Shown here one piece after another: positions 44,584-55,838 of a stretch of 64,000 bases of DNA. Positions within the stretch are counted from its first letter, which is position 1. The number at the start of each line of letters is the position of its first letter. This stretch comes from [Phialemoniopsis] sp. UDSM-2020 (Eukaryota > Ascomycota > Sordariomycetes > Thyridiales > Thyridiaceae). The notes under the pieces are model-generated. The model did not search any database and was not told where the DNA came from. It saw only the letters and a list, made by a program, of their open reading frames with translations. Location: assembly GCA_018873225.1 (NCBI GenBank), contig JAEILZ010000001.1:620001-684000 (forward strand), read 5' to 3'. The translations under genes and the position numbers were made by a program.

Positions 44584-45742
44584 TCATGGCTGTGCTTTGG
44601 CAGCCTCCGTGAACACCTCGATGATAATCTTTCCACTTGCCCGTTTCGAGGCAAGTTTCTCATACGCCTGCGAATAGCTCATCAGTAAAGGTACAACGGG
44701 ATCTTGAGATGGCCCACTCACCTCCACCACATCATCCATACTAAATGTGGAGTCAATGGGGACTTCTTTGACCCATCCACTCTTGTACCAGCTGCCGGCT
44801 TCCTTGGCCCTGGCGCCGCCAGGCGAATTCATAACCTTGACAAAGGGTCGAGGCGATCCTCCAAGCACGACTGGGAGCTTAGCCTTAAGGGCGAGGACAT
44901 TCCCGTCCTTAATGCTGAGGAACGTCCCCTTAGGTACCAGATAGCCGGGGCATCTGTTGAACAACATCTCGTCTCCGACACAATCAACAATCAGGTCGAA
45001 TGGACGGTCTTTATATGCGGCTTCCAGATAATTGTACGTCGAGTCGTGTGCAGTGTAATCTACGACCTAGTAAGGGTGCGAATGTTAGCCGCTTCAGAGA
45101 TGATACATATAGAGAACAGGTTCAGAATGATTGACTTACCTCTTCAGCTCCAAGCCGTCGGACGAAAGCCTCGTTCCTCCCTGAGCAAATGGCTGTAACA
45201 TGCACACCCTTTGCCCGGAGTACTTGCGTAAGAATGGAACCCACACCACCACTTGCGCCATTCACCAAAACTCGGTCCCCTTCTGCAAAGTTGCCCGTCT
45301 CCATCAGCACACTGGTCGTTTGCCCGGAGACGCCCATGAGGGCAGCGGCCTCGGCATCGCTCAGGCCCGCTGGTTTCTCGGCGACCGATTGCGCCGGAAG
45401 CACGATGTACTCGGTCAGCACTCCATACCCTCGGAGCATGTGCATTACCGGTATGGTGCCGCACACAGTCATGCCGACCGTGATGTCGGACACGGACGGC
45501 CCGACCTGAACGACCTGGCCGGCGAAGTCGGCGCCCGGTGTCCCAGACCCTCGGAAGAAAGCGGGCATGCCCATGATGACGAGATCCATGGGGTTCAGGG
45601 CGCAACAGGAGACTTTGACCATGATGTTGGCGCCTTTTGGGGCTGGCGGCACAGGCATGTCGGTCTTCAGTTCAAGGACTGCGCGAGGCTCGCCCTTGCG
45701 TGGAGCGGTCCATGCTTTCATGGTACGCGGTATCGACGACAT
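44584..45742 (-). CDS. Zinc-free MDR oxidoreductase, quinone-reductase-like
   Basis: Exons 45742-45140, 45066-44722 and 44667-44584 give 343 residues, usual for the medium-chain reductase family. The N-terminal GroES-like part has VSCCALNPMDLVIMG and TPGADFAGQVVQVGPSV. The nucleotide-binding part has VLVNGASGGVGSILTQVLRAKG, then FDLIVDCVGDEMLF. The catalytic zinc ligands of alcohol dehydrogenases are missing, and no structural-zinc Cys cluster is present, so it belongs with zeta-crystallin or RTN4IP1-like NADPH reductases. The C-terminal ASGKIIIEVF is typical. Reduces an enone, quinone or related carbonyl compound; substrate unknown. No targeting signal seen. Confidence 0.93.
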
Positions 45743-46394
45743 GATGCTAGGATAAAAACCAACAAGTCACAATGAATAAGTTGGTTCTGGTTTTTGTGTC
45801 TCCATTGTGGGATATCTCAGGTTTAAATACGAGCTGTTCATCTTCGCCGGTTGAGGTTGTTTGTCAGCGGGACAGCACATGCGGATGGGGTTACTGAAAA
45901 GGGACACATGTTTAGGTTCGTAGAATGAATACATTTCCAGTGACAAGCAGTCCAAGATGGACACAAAGTACAAGGCTAGACCCTCTTGGTGCTTTCATTG
46001 GCGAGTCATTGCATCACAAGAGGTGGATGCACTGCTGGTATTTGTAAAGGCGTCTGGGCTTGCCAAACGCGGAAAGGTCGATCCGCAAGCTGAGAAATGC
46101 GCCGACTCTCGTCAAGTTGGCCGGCTAAAGTTTTGACACCCGACTAAGTACTTAACAGCTTATTTAGGGGCAGATCTAGCATGCAAGCCACCCCAGTGTA
46201 CTTTAATAAGATATGCTATTTTACGCCATCACCTCTGTAATCACCCCAGCAAAATCCTCATGCGTTTAGGCCTGCCTAGTTCGGCAGTTTTTTCCGCATA
46301 CCATGTGGGAGTACTTGTACCTGAGAACCACCACACGCGCCCAACACTGCACACGAGGCACCTTTGTGTGGATTGAGTGCAAACATCTACTGCC
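45743..46394. promoter_or_regulatory. Intergenic 652 bp between divergent genes
   Basis: Promoters of the MDR oxidoreductase and the fourth Zn2Cys6 gene. A TTTAAATA box (reading on the minus strand as TATTTAAA) at about 45821-45828, some 80 bp from the MDR start, may serve that gene. AGTTGGCCGG near 46115 resembles the GC-rich motif seen at 9.1 and 15.4 kb. Confidence 0.42.
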
Positions 46395-48311
46395 ATGAGT
46401 GATGAAATCGTCGCCGCTGCCGTGGCCGCCGATACCGGTATTTCCGACGAAAGAAATGACCGTGATGAGGTAGATAGGCAGAGGCGGCGCAACGCGGTAC
46501 ACCCACGGGCTCGCACAGGCTGTGAGCGCTGTCGAGCGCAGCGTCGCAAATGTGAGTTGATAACATCAAACATCATTTCATTTAATCCTTACTGCCTCTG
46601 TTCGCCACACTAATACTTCAATCTTCAGGTGACGAGCAAAAGCCTCGATGTGGGCGCTGTGTAAAAGCCAAGGCTGAATGCCATTACATCACGCGTGTCT
46701 CGTTCCTTGCCAAGAACATGCGAACAGTTCCGCACGATGGTAATGTGGCTGCGGTCGAAGGCAGCCAGAAGGGCATCCAGAGTACTTCAACACAGATTGG
46801 TCAGGGAAGCAACACACCAGGCTCTCGGATGAACCATGACGCGTCCAGGATACAACCCATTGAGCAATCCGATCATTTGCAAAGGTTCCAGGCCGAAGTT
46901 CCGCCCTTGCTGCCAACTATCGTGTCCGGGAGTGAGGATTATCCCACTGCCCAAACCCAAACAGAGTCGATACCTCGCAGTGACGCACTTTTCACCCAAG
47001 CCACTTCTGGAGAGAGCGTGACATTCCATGACTTTCCTACCAACACAAATGGGCTGTCGGTTGACAATATCGCTCACTTGCAGTACTACATCAATCATAT
47101 TGGTCCTTGGGTAAGACTCACGATGCAATTCTTTCTCACACGAGTGCTAACCCTTTTGTGCAGCTCGATATCGCTGATCTAGGCCAGACCTTCACCCGTC
47201 TTATGCCGCGGTTAGCTTTGACTTCGTCGCTTATCTTGGACTCCATATCACAGCTAGCCAGCACGACAATGACAAATGGGGCCAAGACTGCTATGTTACC
47301 TGGTTTCTTGATTCGAGCCGTGTTCTCTTCTCATGGAGACAGAACTGGTGTCGCCGCGCTTTATCCTCTCGCGGCATTTACTCTGGTCAAAGCGAGTATC
47401 TTTATCACGTGTGCTCCCGATGACTGGAGGCCTCTGTTTGCAGCTGCAAGCATGCAGCCGGATTTCACAAAACGAGATGTCCAAAACGGAGACCTTCACA
47501 GGATATGGCTTGCTGTAATTGGTTTGATGCAAAGACTGGGTAGGCTAAGCCCTATCCCGTGTTCTCGGCGTTTGCTAATGTGACAGGAGATATTGCCTAC
47601 TGCCTCATACACGAAGTGGCCCCCACGGTCGGTTCTGAAGTCCTTTTCGGTCTTCTGAAGGAGTTGGAGGAGATGCTAGACAGCCTGGATCGCTTTCAGG
47701 TATCACACCACGCCTCACTCCGGTGCATTGCTATCCTCGCCGATGTCATGAGACTCTGTCTTTTGCCAGAGAGCACGATAGGAAATTCAAATCAAGCTCC
47801 AAAGTGTTCCGACAATCCGGAGGCGGACACTTGGAAGCAACTCCTCATTGAACTGGAGCAGTGGTACACCAACCGTCCTTCGGATCTTCATCCGTTGGCA
47901 CAGCACGATGACGGCGAGATGCCTTTCTCCACAATACTGTTTACCAACTGGGCCGGTATCTCGGCCAACATCAACTACCACACTGCCATGTTCCTTCTTA
48001 CGACTTATCACTGCTCGCGCACTAGACACCTCGACGATGAATTGCCATGGACGGGGGCCACCATGGACGTGGAGCGCATGTCTCCAACGTGGCATGCGCG
48101 GCAGGTGTGTAGCATTGCAGTGAGCAGCAAGCTACAGTCCCGCTCATGTTGGGATCCGTGCATGATTGCAGCCGTTGCAGTTTCGGCGCGACACATTACA
48201 AGTCCAAGTCAACTATCAGAGGTTTTCGCGTGTCTTCAACATGTCAAGGCTACAGGTTGGCATATCGATGGTCTGATTAACAACCTTCAAACGGATTGGG
48301 CCATTCCATAA
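46395..48311 (+). CDS. Zn2Cys6 transcription factor, four exons
   Basis: Exons 46395-46551, 46629-47110, 47164-47539 and 47587-48311 give 579 residues. The zinc cluster spans the first intron: CERCRAQRRKC, with the last Cys codon split by the intron, then PRC, GRC and AEC. The rest has the loose architecture of the DUF3468-type fungal regulators: LDIADLGQTFTRLMPRLALTS opens the helical domain, and LRCIAILADVMRLCLLPEST, FTNWAGISANINYHTAMFLLTTYHCSR and SRSCWDPCMIAAVAVSARHI are conserved-looking blocks. Nuclear regulator, target unknown. It is divergent from the MDR oxidoreductase, which is a possible target. Confidence 0.88.
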
Positions 48312-48679
48312 GGTTCCTTTCTGAAAGTACCAGCTTCAATTGACACTATGATGTGCATTACCCACTCCAATTACAATGTGACATGAAGAGAAATACGTAC
48401 AAGCAACTTTGGGATGACTCTGTTGACTGATAAGTTGTTGATCTACTTCGATCATCCGTTCTGGGAACTATTAGCCTCTCCAATCAAATTGCTATGTGTG
48501 TGCTTTCTCCCCTATATTTATTTCAGCAGTCGATGACAGATTTGGCAAAAGCTATAAGCAACCCTGAATCAAAATATCTACTACGAAGTAACCTATGAGA
48601 CAGCCGTGGAAAGACGGGATTGATTCAAAATGAAATAGTGTTCCAAGCCGTACCGAACACATTATTATCCGTACCCATG
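48312..48679. other. Intergenic 368 bp, converging gene ends
   Basis: AT-rich, between the Zn2Cys6 stop and the NLR-type stop. Nothing notable. Confidence 0.45.
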
Positions 48680-51617
48680 CTATGCATTCTTTCCACCATA
48701 CAGACCGTAAATCAATCTCTTCCAAAGACCTTTGCTGTGATTTTTCTCAATGCTTTCTGGTTGTTCAACTTGAGGAGCTGGTAATTGCTGGACTTTCTTC
48801 TCAGCAAAATACTGGTTGAGCAACAATGAAGACCCGGGGAATGCTTTCCTCATCACAGTCTCTGCGGTCACTACAATTCGGGACGACGGGTTCGGACGAT
48901 AATATCGCAAGCCGCAATCGAGGAAGGCTTTTGCCACTTCGAAAGTCCTCGGATTATTGGTGTCCAAGGTACCGTTCACTAGACCCTGGAGAAAGCCTTC
49001 CCAGCAGAACCGAATATCCGAGTCGCAACTGATAGGCAAGACTAGATTGATCACTCGGGGCATACGACAGATCGGTTTGAGCGAGGACTCTCCCTGAAAC
49101 ATCAAGACCTTCAGCAGGTTGTCTGCTGGACGTACATGCTGCGTCGAGGTTTGGTGTCTGTAATTATACGCAGGGTCTGTGAGGACGTATTCGACATAGC
49201 TGAACACGTCATGCCGGCAGGCTAGGTAGAAGAACTCCAGCCTAGGGCTGCTTCTCGAGAGTGGCAGAGTGAAAAGATTGTCATAACTATCCTCGGCATC
49301 TGCGAGAATGGTGACAAGCTGCTGTGTGACCTGTTTCGTTTGGGTGGACATTTTGTCAACCTGATACGCAGCTGCGAAGAGGCTTCGTACAACACTCCTC
49401 TCCCTCGACTCAACCTTCTCCATATCCTCTCTGTGTGTTATCTTTGGTGATCTTTTAATAGTTGCGAGTAGACAACAGGACAGCGTCAAATTGAAGACAG
49501 CATTCGCGGCTTCGGTCTGAGTTCCGAGCGTTATTTGCCGGAAGTGGTCGTTGTCGAGGAGGAAATCTCGCGCAGTCCGATGCAGAAAGTCGACCCGATA
49601 CCGATAGTAAAATTTGTCGCTGACGCTGTCCACGGTCACCACTTCAAGTAGTCCCTTGCATCGACCATCTAATCTCCGACGTGTTTGGTCGCACCGTGAG
49701 TTGAACTCATTATCCGCCATCGGTTCTCGCGGCAGGTGCTGAGCAAGAGAGGAGTCAACCGATATCTCGTCCAAGAAGGAGTAAACGACCACTGGTAACG
49801 GCTCTCGGGCGGCAATGGCAGTTTTGAAAGCGAGCTTTGTCTCCTCTCGGTAAAACTTCGGGATGGAGTCGAGCATGCGTTGGAAATACTGTTCCAAATC
49901 AGGCGGGAAACTCACAAGTCGTCGCTTCAGAGTTGCCACTGTGTCATGATATGTGAAGCCTTCTAAGAGATCCCGAACCACCAGGAAAACCCAGAGGAAT
50001 ACTCCTTGTGCTCGTGAAACAACATCTTCGATCAGCTTGGAAAAGGATTTGTCGCTCGTTTCTAATCTGCGGAATTGCAGATCTCCTCGAAACTTGTCCG
50101 TCACGTATCTTCGTATGTCTCCGCGCGTGATGTCCTCTAGCTTCAGGAATTGGCTGCGCTTCTCGCCAAATGCGTCGGCAAACACCGTCCACGGCCTGCT
50201 GGATACACAGAGCTTTATGTTAGGAGAGGCCGCCAGAATCTCAAGTGTCTGCACTAGGTCCTTGCATGTGCCGTGATTGTCTTTGTACTCGTCGAGTCCG
50301 TCGATGAAGAAGCAGAAGTTAGTATGAACGTCTGCCTGGAGGATACTTCTGAAGACCTTGAGAAGATCTGCTGCTGTCCATCCCGTGGCCTCTCTTTCGT
50401 TTTCTTTAAGATCTGCTCGCGTCTCTAAGGCACGGGGTATCAATTCGGGACAGGCTCGCAGGATCTCAAACAGTAGCGATCGGAGAAGTCCCTCCTGAGA
50501 CCTCTGCAGCTTTGATCCTGAGTTCCAGAAGAAAAAGCTAGCGGTCACAAGCTTTGAAAATCCGGACCAAGCTTTCAGATGCTGCGTCGTCCTTGGATCT
50601 TGGACGAGAAACTTCATCAAAGTTGATTTCCCTGAGCCTGCCTTCCCTTGGATCCAGTAGAACCCTTTCCCATGGCGGAGCCAATCAAGAAAGGTGCAGC
50701 GCGATGAAGCATCAGCTTCCTCAAGTGCCCACTCGAATGTCCTCTTGTGGGCATGCGCAATCGCGCGCCGGCGTGTATCCATCTGGGCGAAATCGATGCT
50801 TCTTAAGAACTGCTGGTCTATGGTCGTGTGTTTCCCCAGAGCTTCGAGGTCCACATTCAACTTGGCCAAATCTTTGAGTATGCCAGAAACCTGCTTCGCC
50901 TTTTTACCATTGGCGGGAAACCTCCTTTGCGACCGACGGAGACAAGTCTCCAGCGGACTTCTCTCGACGACACATCCATCTATCTTCGACACGGACTCGG
51001 TGGTGCGCTTAAAGAGTCCAACCAACTCTTTCCTCATATCGCACAGCTCTTGCCTTCTCTCCAGGCCTAGTGTTCTGCTATCCGTCTCTAGCCTGAGCAG
51101 TGTTTTTTGCAGGTCGGAAACGTTGTTCCTTTAGGCAAGTCTAGTCAGTTTGACCATTCCAACTCGGCCCCAGCAAATCGATCAACACAGTAACCGGAAG
51201 CCGTACATACAATAATAGCATTTGCATGCGAGAGGACAGTTGCGTCTGTATCTTCACCAGTCTGGTTGCGAAACTGTTGATTTCATCCTGCTTCCAGACC
51301 TGTTTTAGTGCTGTATGAAAACTCTTCCACTTGGTGCAATCCCCCTTGGTCTGCAGCTTATGAATGGCTGATAGAAGCTCGGTTGCCATTCGCTGACCCT
51401 CGCTGACGAGGCTCTGCACGGATGGCGTTTTGTCGATGGCGGATAGGGTATCTAATAGATCAGAGGCATCTTGCGCAAGCACCGCCAGGATGATGTTATC
51501 CTCGCCGATGCCGCTCTTCGTTCTGTAAATGGCTCGAGTCTCGACCATTAACTTGAATGCAAAGTCGACGAATTGAAGGATATTGGCGGCAACGCCCAAC
51601 GCCGAGAGAGCTTCCAT
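48680..51617 (-). CDS. STAND/NLR-type NTPase (NACHT-like)
   Basis: Exons 51617-51211 and 51128-48680 give 951 residues. The first exon (MEALSALGVAANILQFVDFAF onward) is the helical N-terminal domain found on many fungal STAND proteins (Helo-like/SesA group); a charged, coiled stretch follows the intron. The NTPase has Walker A GKAGSGKST (about residues 297-305), Walker B FCFFIDGLDEY (about 407-417), and the sensor region IKLCVSSRPW, then LEDITRGDIRRYV and RAQGVFLWVFLVVRDLLEG, the classic fungal NACHT layout. The C-terminal 450 residues contain no clear ankyrin, WD40 or TPR repeats, although YLACRHDVFSYVEYVL is loosely ankyrin-like. Such proteins sense non-self and trigger cell death; ligand unknown. 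The intron uses a TAAAG acceptor. Confidence 0.88.
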
Positions 51618-52120
51618 GGCACGTCGCCGAAGTCAGGGGCAGCCCATCGACCCGTGCTATAGGCGCTTCTCACAATTGGGCAAGCTGTTGAGCTGAGGAA
51701 CGCAATTAAATAATGGATTTCCCCAAATTTGGCTTGAGAAACACAAAATCAACATGTGCAGGATGAATTTTGGTCACGAAGTTTCTTCTCGCCAACACAT
51801 TATCAAAGGTGGCAGTGGCGGGTGGCAGTGCCTTTAATCGGATGTCAGCACTGGCCAAGGCTGAGTCGAAAAAGCAAATTCTGCATTGTGCCCTGGTAGG
51901 TGTGTTAGGCTGACCAATGCCCATGCCAGACTCAGATTTAATTAAATTTGCAATTTGTTTTGAAGTTCAGCCTGACCCCTATCTGACGTGTCACCCTGCA
52001 CGTGATAATTACCCCCTGCAGCTGGTGATGATTTCATTGCTCAATCCCTCTGTGGACTTCAGAACGTTCATCTGTCAAGAGCGACGGGGCTATCCAGTAG
52101 CTAATGAAGCCGAAGGAAAA
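51618..52120. other. Intergenic 503 bp
   Basis: Promoter side of the NLR gene and 3' side of the TauD-type gene. AT-rich in the middle. No structure noticed. Confidence 0.45.
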
Positions 52121-53272
52121 CTAAGTTTCTCGTGCGCGTGCAGCGATATAGTCATCCCGGAACGCAGGATCCGGCTTCGATCCATACGGGATTATCCTCA
52201 CCATGTGCCGCCTCTCGCCCTTCGTGAAATCAGGTACCGCAGAGTGTGCCGCGGTCCTCTGGTCCCACACGACGACAGTGCCCTTCTCCCACTTGACACG
52301 ACAGTTGAAGTCTAGACTTTTGATATGTTGGTGCAAGAAGTTCAGAAGATTGTCTGATTCTTCGGGTAGGAAGCCCTCCACCTTGCGTGCAATGGTTGGA
52401 TTGATGAACAAGGATGGCTTGCCAGTCACCGGATGCTCGATGATGAGCGGATGCCTTGTGCTGATGGCTTCTTTCAAAGCCCGCTCTGCGCCAACGCGCG
52501 CAACCTCGCCTATGGATGCCGACGTGTGGAAAAGCTCGAGCGAGCCCAATGTCCGACGAAAGGCCGGAGAAAGTGCCTCATAGGCCGCCGTCAGCGATGT
52601 GAAGGCGGTATCGCCGCCGCCGGACTCAGGGGTCTCGAGAACCCAGAAGAAGGTTGTTGAAGGGACATTGGGTGTGAATGTCTGGTCAACATGCCAGAGA
52701 TCGTAGGTTGTACGTGGCCCAAGAAGCTCTCTTAGACTGGGACTACGCGAGGGTCAGTACCGACAGGCTACAAACATACGTTCAAGAGGTATACATACGC
52801 TTCTTCGTCGGCGTAGACGACGTGAAACTCGGGACCTGTGCCTTCGGGGTACCCCATAGTAGGGTGGTGATGGAGGGGGCCATAATGTTGGACGATATCT
52901 CGCTGCCTATCAGGCCCGATGTCTGCAAAGTCCTGGTCTCTCTGCAGAGAACAAACACAGTGACATGAGTTGATTGGTCATGGTAGTAGACGTAGAAGGA
53001 CTACGTACAAAGACAAGGACACCCCTTTGGGCAGCCAGAAGCGCAATCTCATCCAAGCCATCCTTGGTCAGGTCGCTGATCTGCATACCCCTGATCTCTG
53101 AGCCGATCCTAGGCGTTATGTCGCTTATCGTGGCGCCTTTGGCCAGGGATCTCAACTGGGGGTCTGCCCGACGACCTGGTTCCGGGGCCTCGAATTCAGT
53201 CAATGCAATTGGCTGTGTAAACCCATCTGGCCGGGTCGGCAAGTAGCTGGGGTACAAGGGTGCGGACGGCAT
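52121..53272 (-). CDS. TauD/TfdA-type 2-oxoglutarate dioxygenase
   Basis: Exons 53272-53009, 52941-52799 and 52742-52121 give 342 residues, normal for the family. Iron ligands: His and Asp in LWHVDQTFTPN and the distal His in RTAAHSAVPDF. The 2-oxoglutarate Arg is in ERRHMVRIIPYG. GSEIRGMQISDLTKDGLDEIALLAAQRGVLVF and HHHPTMGYPEGTGPEFHVVYADE are typical of the taurine/alpha-ketoglutarate dioxygenase group. These enzymes hydroxylate sulfonates (releasing sulfite) or related acids such as 2,4-D-like compounds. Cytosolic. The divergent neighbour is a Dal5-family permease, the family of the yeast sulfonate/sulfate transporter Soa1, so sulfonate use is a reasonable inference. Confidence 0.94.
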
Positions 53273-54056
53273 GTTGGACGGGGTCGACCACTGTCTGGGT
53301 TAGGGGAGATGGTGGGTGGGTGTCAAGCCAAATGCACGAGGCGATGTCGTGCTCGACACAAAGGCGGACACAAGCTTAGAGATATACTTTTGCAGGGTCG
53401 TAGCTGACAGCTCCTTAGTCTCTAGAATTTGAGGCTGTGCATACCTTATCAACGTCGCACTCGAGGGTTGAGATCCCCGCCTGAACAAGCACGCGATATG
53501 GTGACATGCAAGGCCACCATCACAACATCGCATCATCGGGCATTGGCCCGACACCCAACACGAAGTAGTGTTTTTAACATGGTTTTTTTTTTTTTAAAGA
53601 ACTTTCAATTAAGAACAACCTTGTTGAGCAGGCAATTTCAGATTTTCCTATTTATTGGAGTTCGTCGACGCCACACCCGGGCTAGACAGGACCGGCTCGC
53701 CTTTGAAAATCGAGGCGTTCAACCTTGCTGGGCTCGTTTGGAATGTCTTTCGTTCACGCTATACTAGGTATAGTTGCAGTTTGTCCATAACGACTTAGGT
53801 TTGCGTGATGCAGCCGTCACGCTCTCATTGGTCAATGAGGTCAACGATGCGAAGGCGTTATCGCTTCGTTATTCCTTAGCCGACAACAACCCTGGGATAT
53901 TCAAAAATGCAAGTCGGATAGATCCCGACTTATCGGGGGCGCACTGCATATAAGATGCCTTTTACATCCCCAGGGGAGTAAAGTCACGCGGTACTTCATT
54001 GAACTTGTGGTACTTCAGAGAAGTCCTCAACCCTCACAGACGCCTCCTCGAGAATA
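53273..54056. promoter_or_regulatory. Shared promoter of TauD gene and Dal5-type permease
   Basis: 784 bp between divergent starts. CATATAAG at 53947-53954 is about 103 bp before the permease ATG and may be its TATA box. A run of 13 T lies at 53583-53595. No gene seen. Confidence 0.5.
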
Positions 54057-55604
54057 ATGTCTCAACATGACGCCAAAATAGAGCCCTCAGCTCAGGTCGC
54101 AGACGTGAAGCTGCAACTTGAGGCTGAGGACCAGCAGCCCGGACAGTTCATCGAGTCAACCTCATGGCTAGCAAAGGTGCACCCGTATTTCAGAGACCCA
54201 CGTCATGTCCTGGTGCTCAAGCTGGACATCATCTTGCTCTTCTGGGCTTTCGTCGCCGGCCTGCTCAAAGACATGGACCAGTCCGCAACCACGGCAGCCT
54301 ACGTCTCCGGCATGAAAGAAGACCTGTCCCTGTACGGCAACGAACTGGTCGAGTTCACCACGTACTTCTCCATCGGTTATGCAATCTTCATCGTCCCTTC
54401 GCAATTGATCCAGACTCGAATCCGCCCGTCCTTGTTCCTGCCTATCTGCGAGATCATCTGGGGTGCGTTGACGTTGGCGATAGCGAAGGCACCAAATGCC
54501 AAGGCCGTGTTCGCCCTTCGCTTCTTCCTGGGAGTATTTGAGTCCACCTCTTGGCCCGGCATCGTCAGTCTTATCTTCAACTGGTACACTCCCCCAGAGC
54601 TCGCCAAACGTCTTGCCATCTTTGGCGTAAGCGGCGTCGCAGGAAACATGTTTCTCGGTATCGTTCAAGCTGCGCTATACCGCAACCTGAACGGTGTACA
54701 CGGTCTGGCTGGCTGGCAGTGGCTCTTCCTCGTCTCGGGCTTGATCACCATCGGCTGGGGTTTCCTTGGGTTCTTCACCATCCCAGACTCGCCCAGCCTC
54801 ACCAGAGCTCTGTATCTCACGCAGGAGGAGAAGGACCTGTCTCGAGCTAGGATGGCGGGTGCCGGTACTGAGACGTCAGAGCTGATCAAGTGGCCCGTCC
54901 TGAGACGCAAGCTTTGGCTACTGGTCAAGAGCCCCGTCACCTACCTGTTCCTGGTCGCATATCTCCAGTTCGCCTGGTCCCAACGGGCGAACTCGTACTT
55001 TCTCCTCTACCTCAAAGGTCTCACAGAGGCCAGCGGAAGCCCGCTCTACTCCGTCTACACCGTCAACCTCATTCCACTGGGCGGATACGCAATCTCCATC
55101 GTCAGCAACATTGGACTCAACGCACTGAGTGACTGGAAGGAGTGGCGTTGGCAGGTAGCCATCGGTGCCGCCTCCCTGCAGCTGGTGGCCACGTCCGTAC
55201 TCGCAGGCTGGCCCAATTCTCGCGGGACCATCTTGACGTTCTACTTCCTGACCTTCGCCACCGCTGCTTGGGGCTACTCTCTCATTGCATGGCTCGCTCT
55301 CATCTTGCGCAAAGAGCCGGAGGCCAGATCGATCCTGGTCGCCATTGCCGTGACGCTCGTCTATGTCGGTCATGCCACGATTCCGCTTCGTGCCTGGCGA
55401 ACAGCTGACTCTCCACGGTACCCGATTGGTTTCCCGCTCTCCGCTGCCTTTTGCGTTGGTAGCATCGCGGCGATTGTAGGGATGCGGTGGTATGTCAAGA
55501 AGCATCCTGAGCTGTATGAACAGGGTCTAGAGACGGCACCAAAGTCAATAAGTACTCTTGGTACAGAGGAGGGCGTGGCTGCTAGGTCCTCAGAGAGCAC
55601 GTAA
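54057..55604 (+). CDS. Dal5/allantoate-type MFS permease
   Basis: Single exon, 515 residues, about 12 hydrophobic helices with cytosolic ends. Family features: LKLDIILLFWAFVAGLLKDMDQSATTAAYVSGMKEDLSLYGNE (helix 1 and first loop), then a helix pair with FIVPSQLIQTRIRPSLFLPICEIIWG, FFLGVFESTSWPGIVSLIFNWYTPPELAKRLAIF, and WQWLFLVSGLITIGWGFLGFFTIPDSP. This is the anion:cation symporter (Dal5) family, which carries allantoate, pantothenate, nicotinate or sulfonates into the cell. Plasma membrane. Sharing a promoter with a TauD dioxygenase favours a sulfonate or similar organic acid. The gene is intronless, unlike its partner. Confidence 0.94.
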   Translation: MSQHDAKIEPSAQVADVKLQLEAEDQQPGQFIESTSWLAKVHPYFRDPRHVLVLKLDIILLFWAFVAGLLKDMDQSATTAAYVSGMKEDLSLYGNELVEFTTYFSIGYAIFIVPSQLIQTRIRPSLFLPICEIIWGALTLAIAKAPNAKAVFALRFFLGVFESTSWPGIVSLIFNWYTPPELAKRLAIFGVSGVAGNMFLGIVQAALYRNLNGVHGLAGWQWLFLVSGLITIGWGFLGFFTIPDSPSLTRALYLTQEEKDLSRARMAGAGTETSELIKWPVLRRKLWLLVKSPVTYLFLVAYLQFAWSQRANSYFLLYLKGLTEASGSPLYSVYTVNLIPLGGYAISIVSNIGLNALSDWKEWRWQVAIGAASLQLVATSVLAGWPNSRGTILTFYFLTFATAAWGYSLIAWLALILRKEPEARSILVAIAVTLVYVGHATIPLRAWRTADSPRYPIGFPLSAAFCVGSIAAIVGMRWYVKKHPELYEQGLETAPKSISTLGTEEGVAARSSEST

Positions 55605-55838
55605 CGAGCCAAAGAAGCTCAGGTATACATGGCTTTTAGACTCGATGACCAAAGCTTAGAAATTAGAACAAATGATTGCACTGCCATAAGACGTTCAATC
55701 AAATGAACAATCCAATGGATATTAATCATTATTTAAATGTCATTTTTATTATGCTTATTGATGAGGAATTGAAGACATGCCCATATCATCTCATCTCTTA
55801 CAATCATCCATCCCCTCTCCCTACATACCCAAGTATGT

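Noticed and set aside
53583..53595. Run of 13 T as a transposon poly-A tail
   Set aside because: No target-site duplication or retroelement sequence adjoins it; homopolymer runs are common in fungal promoters.
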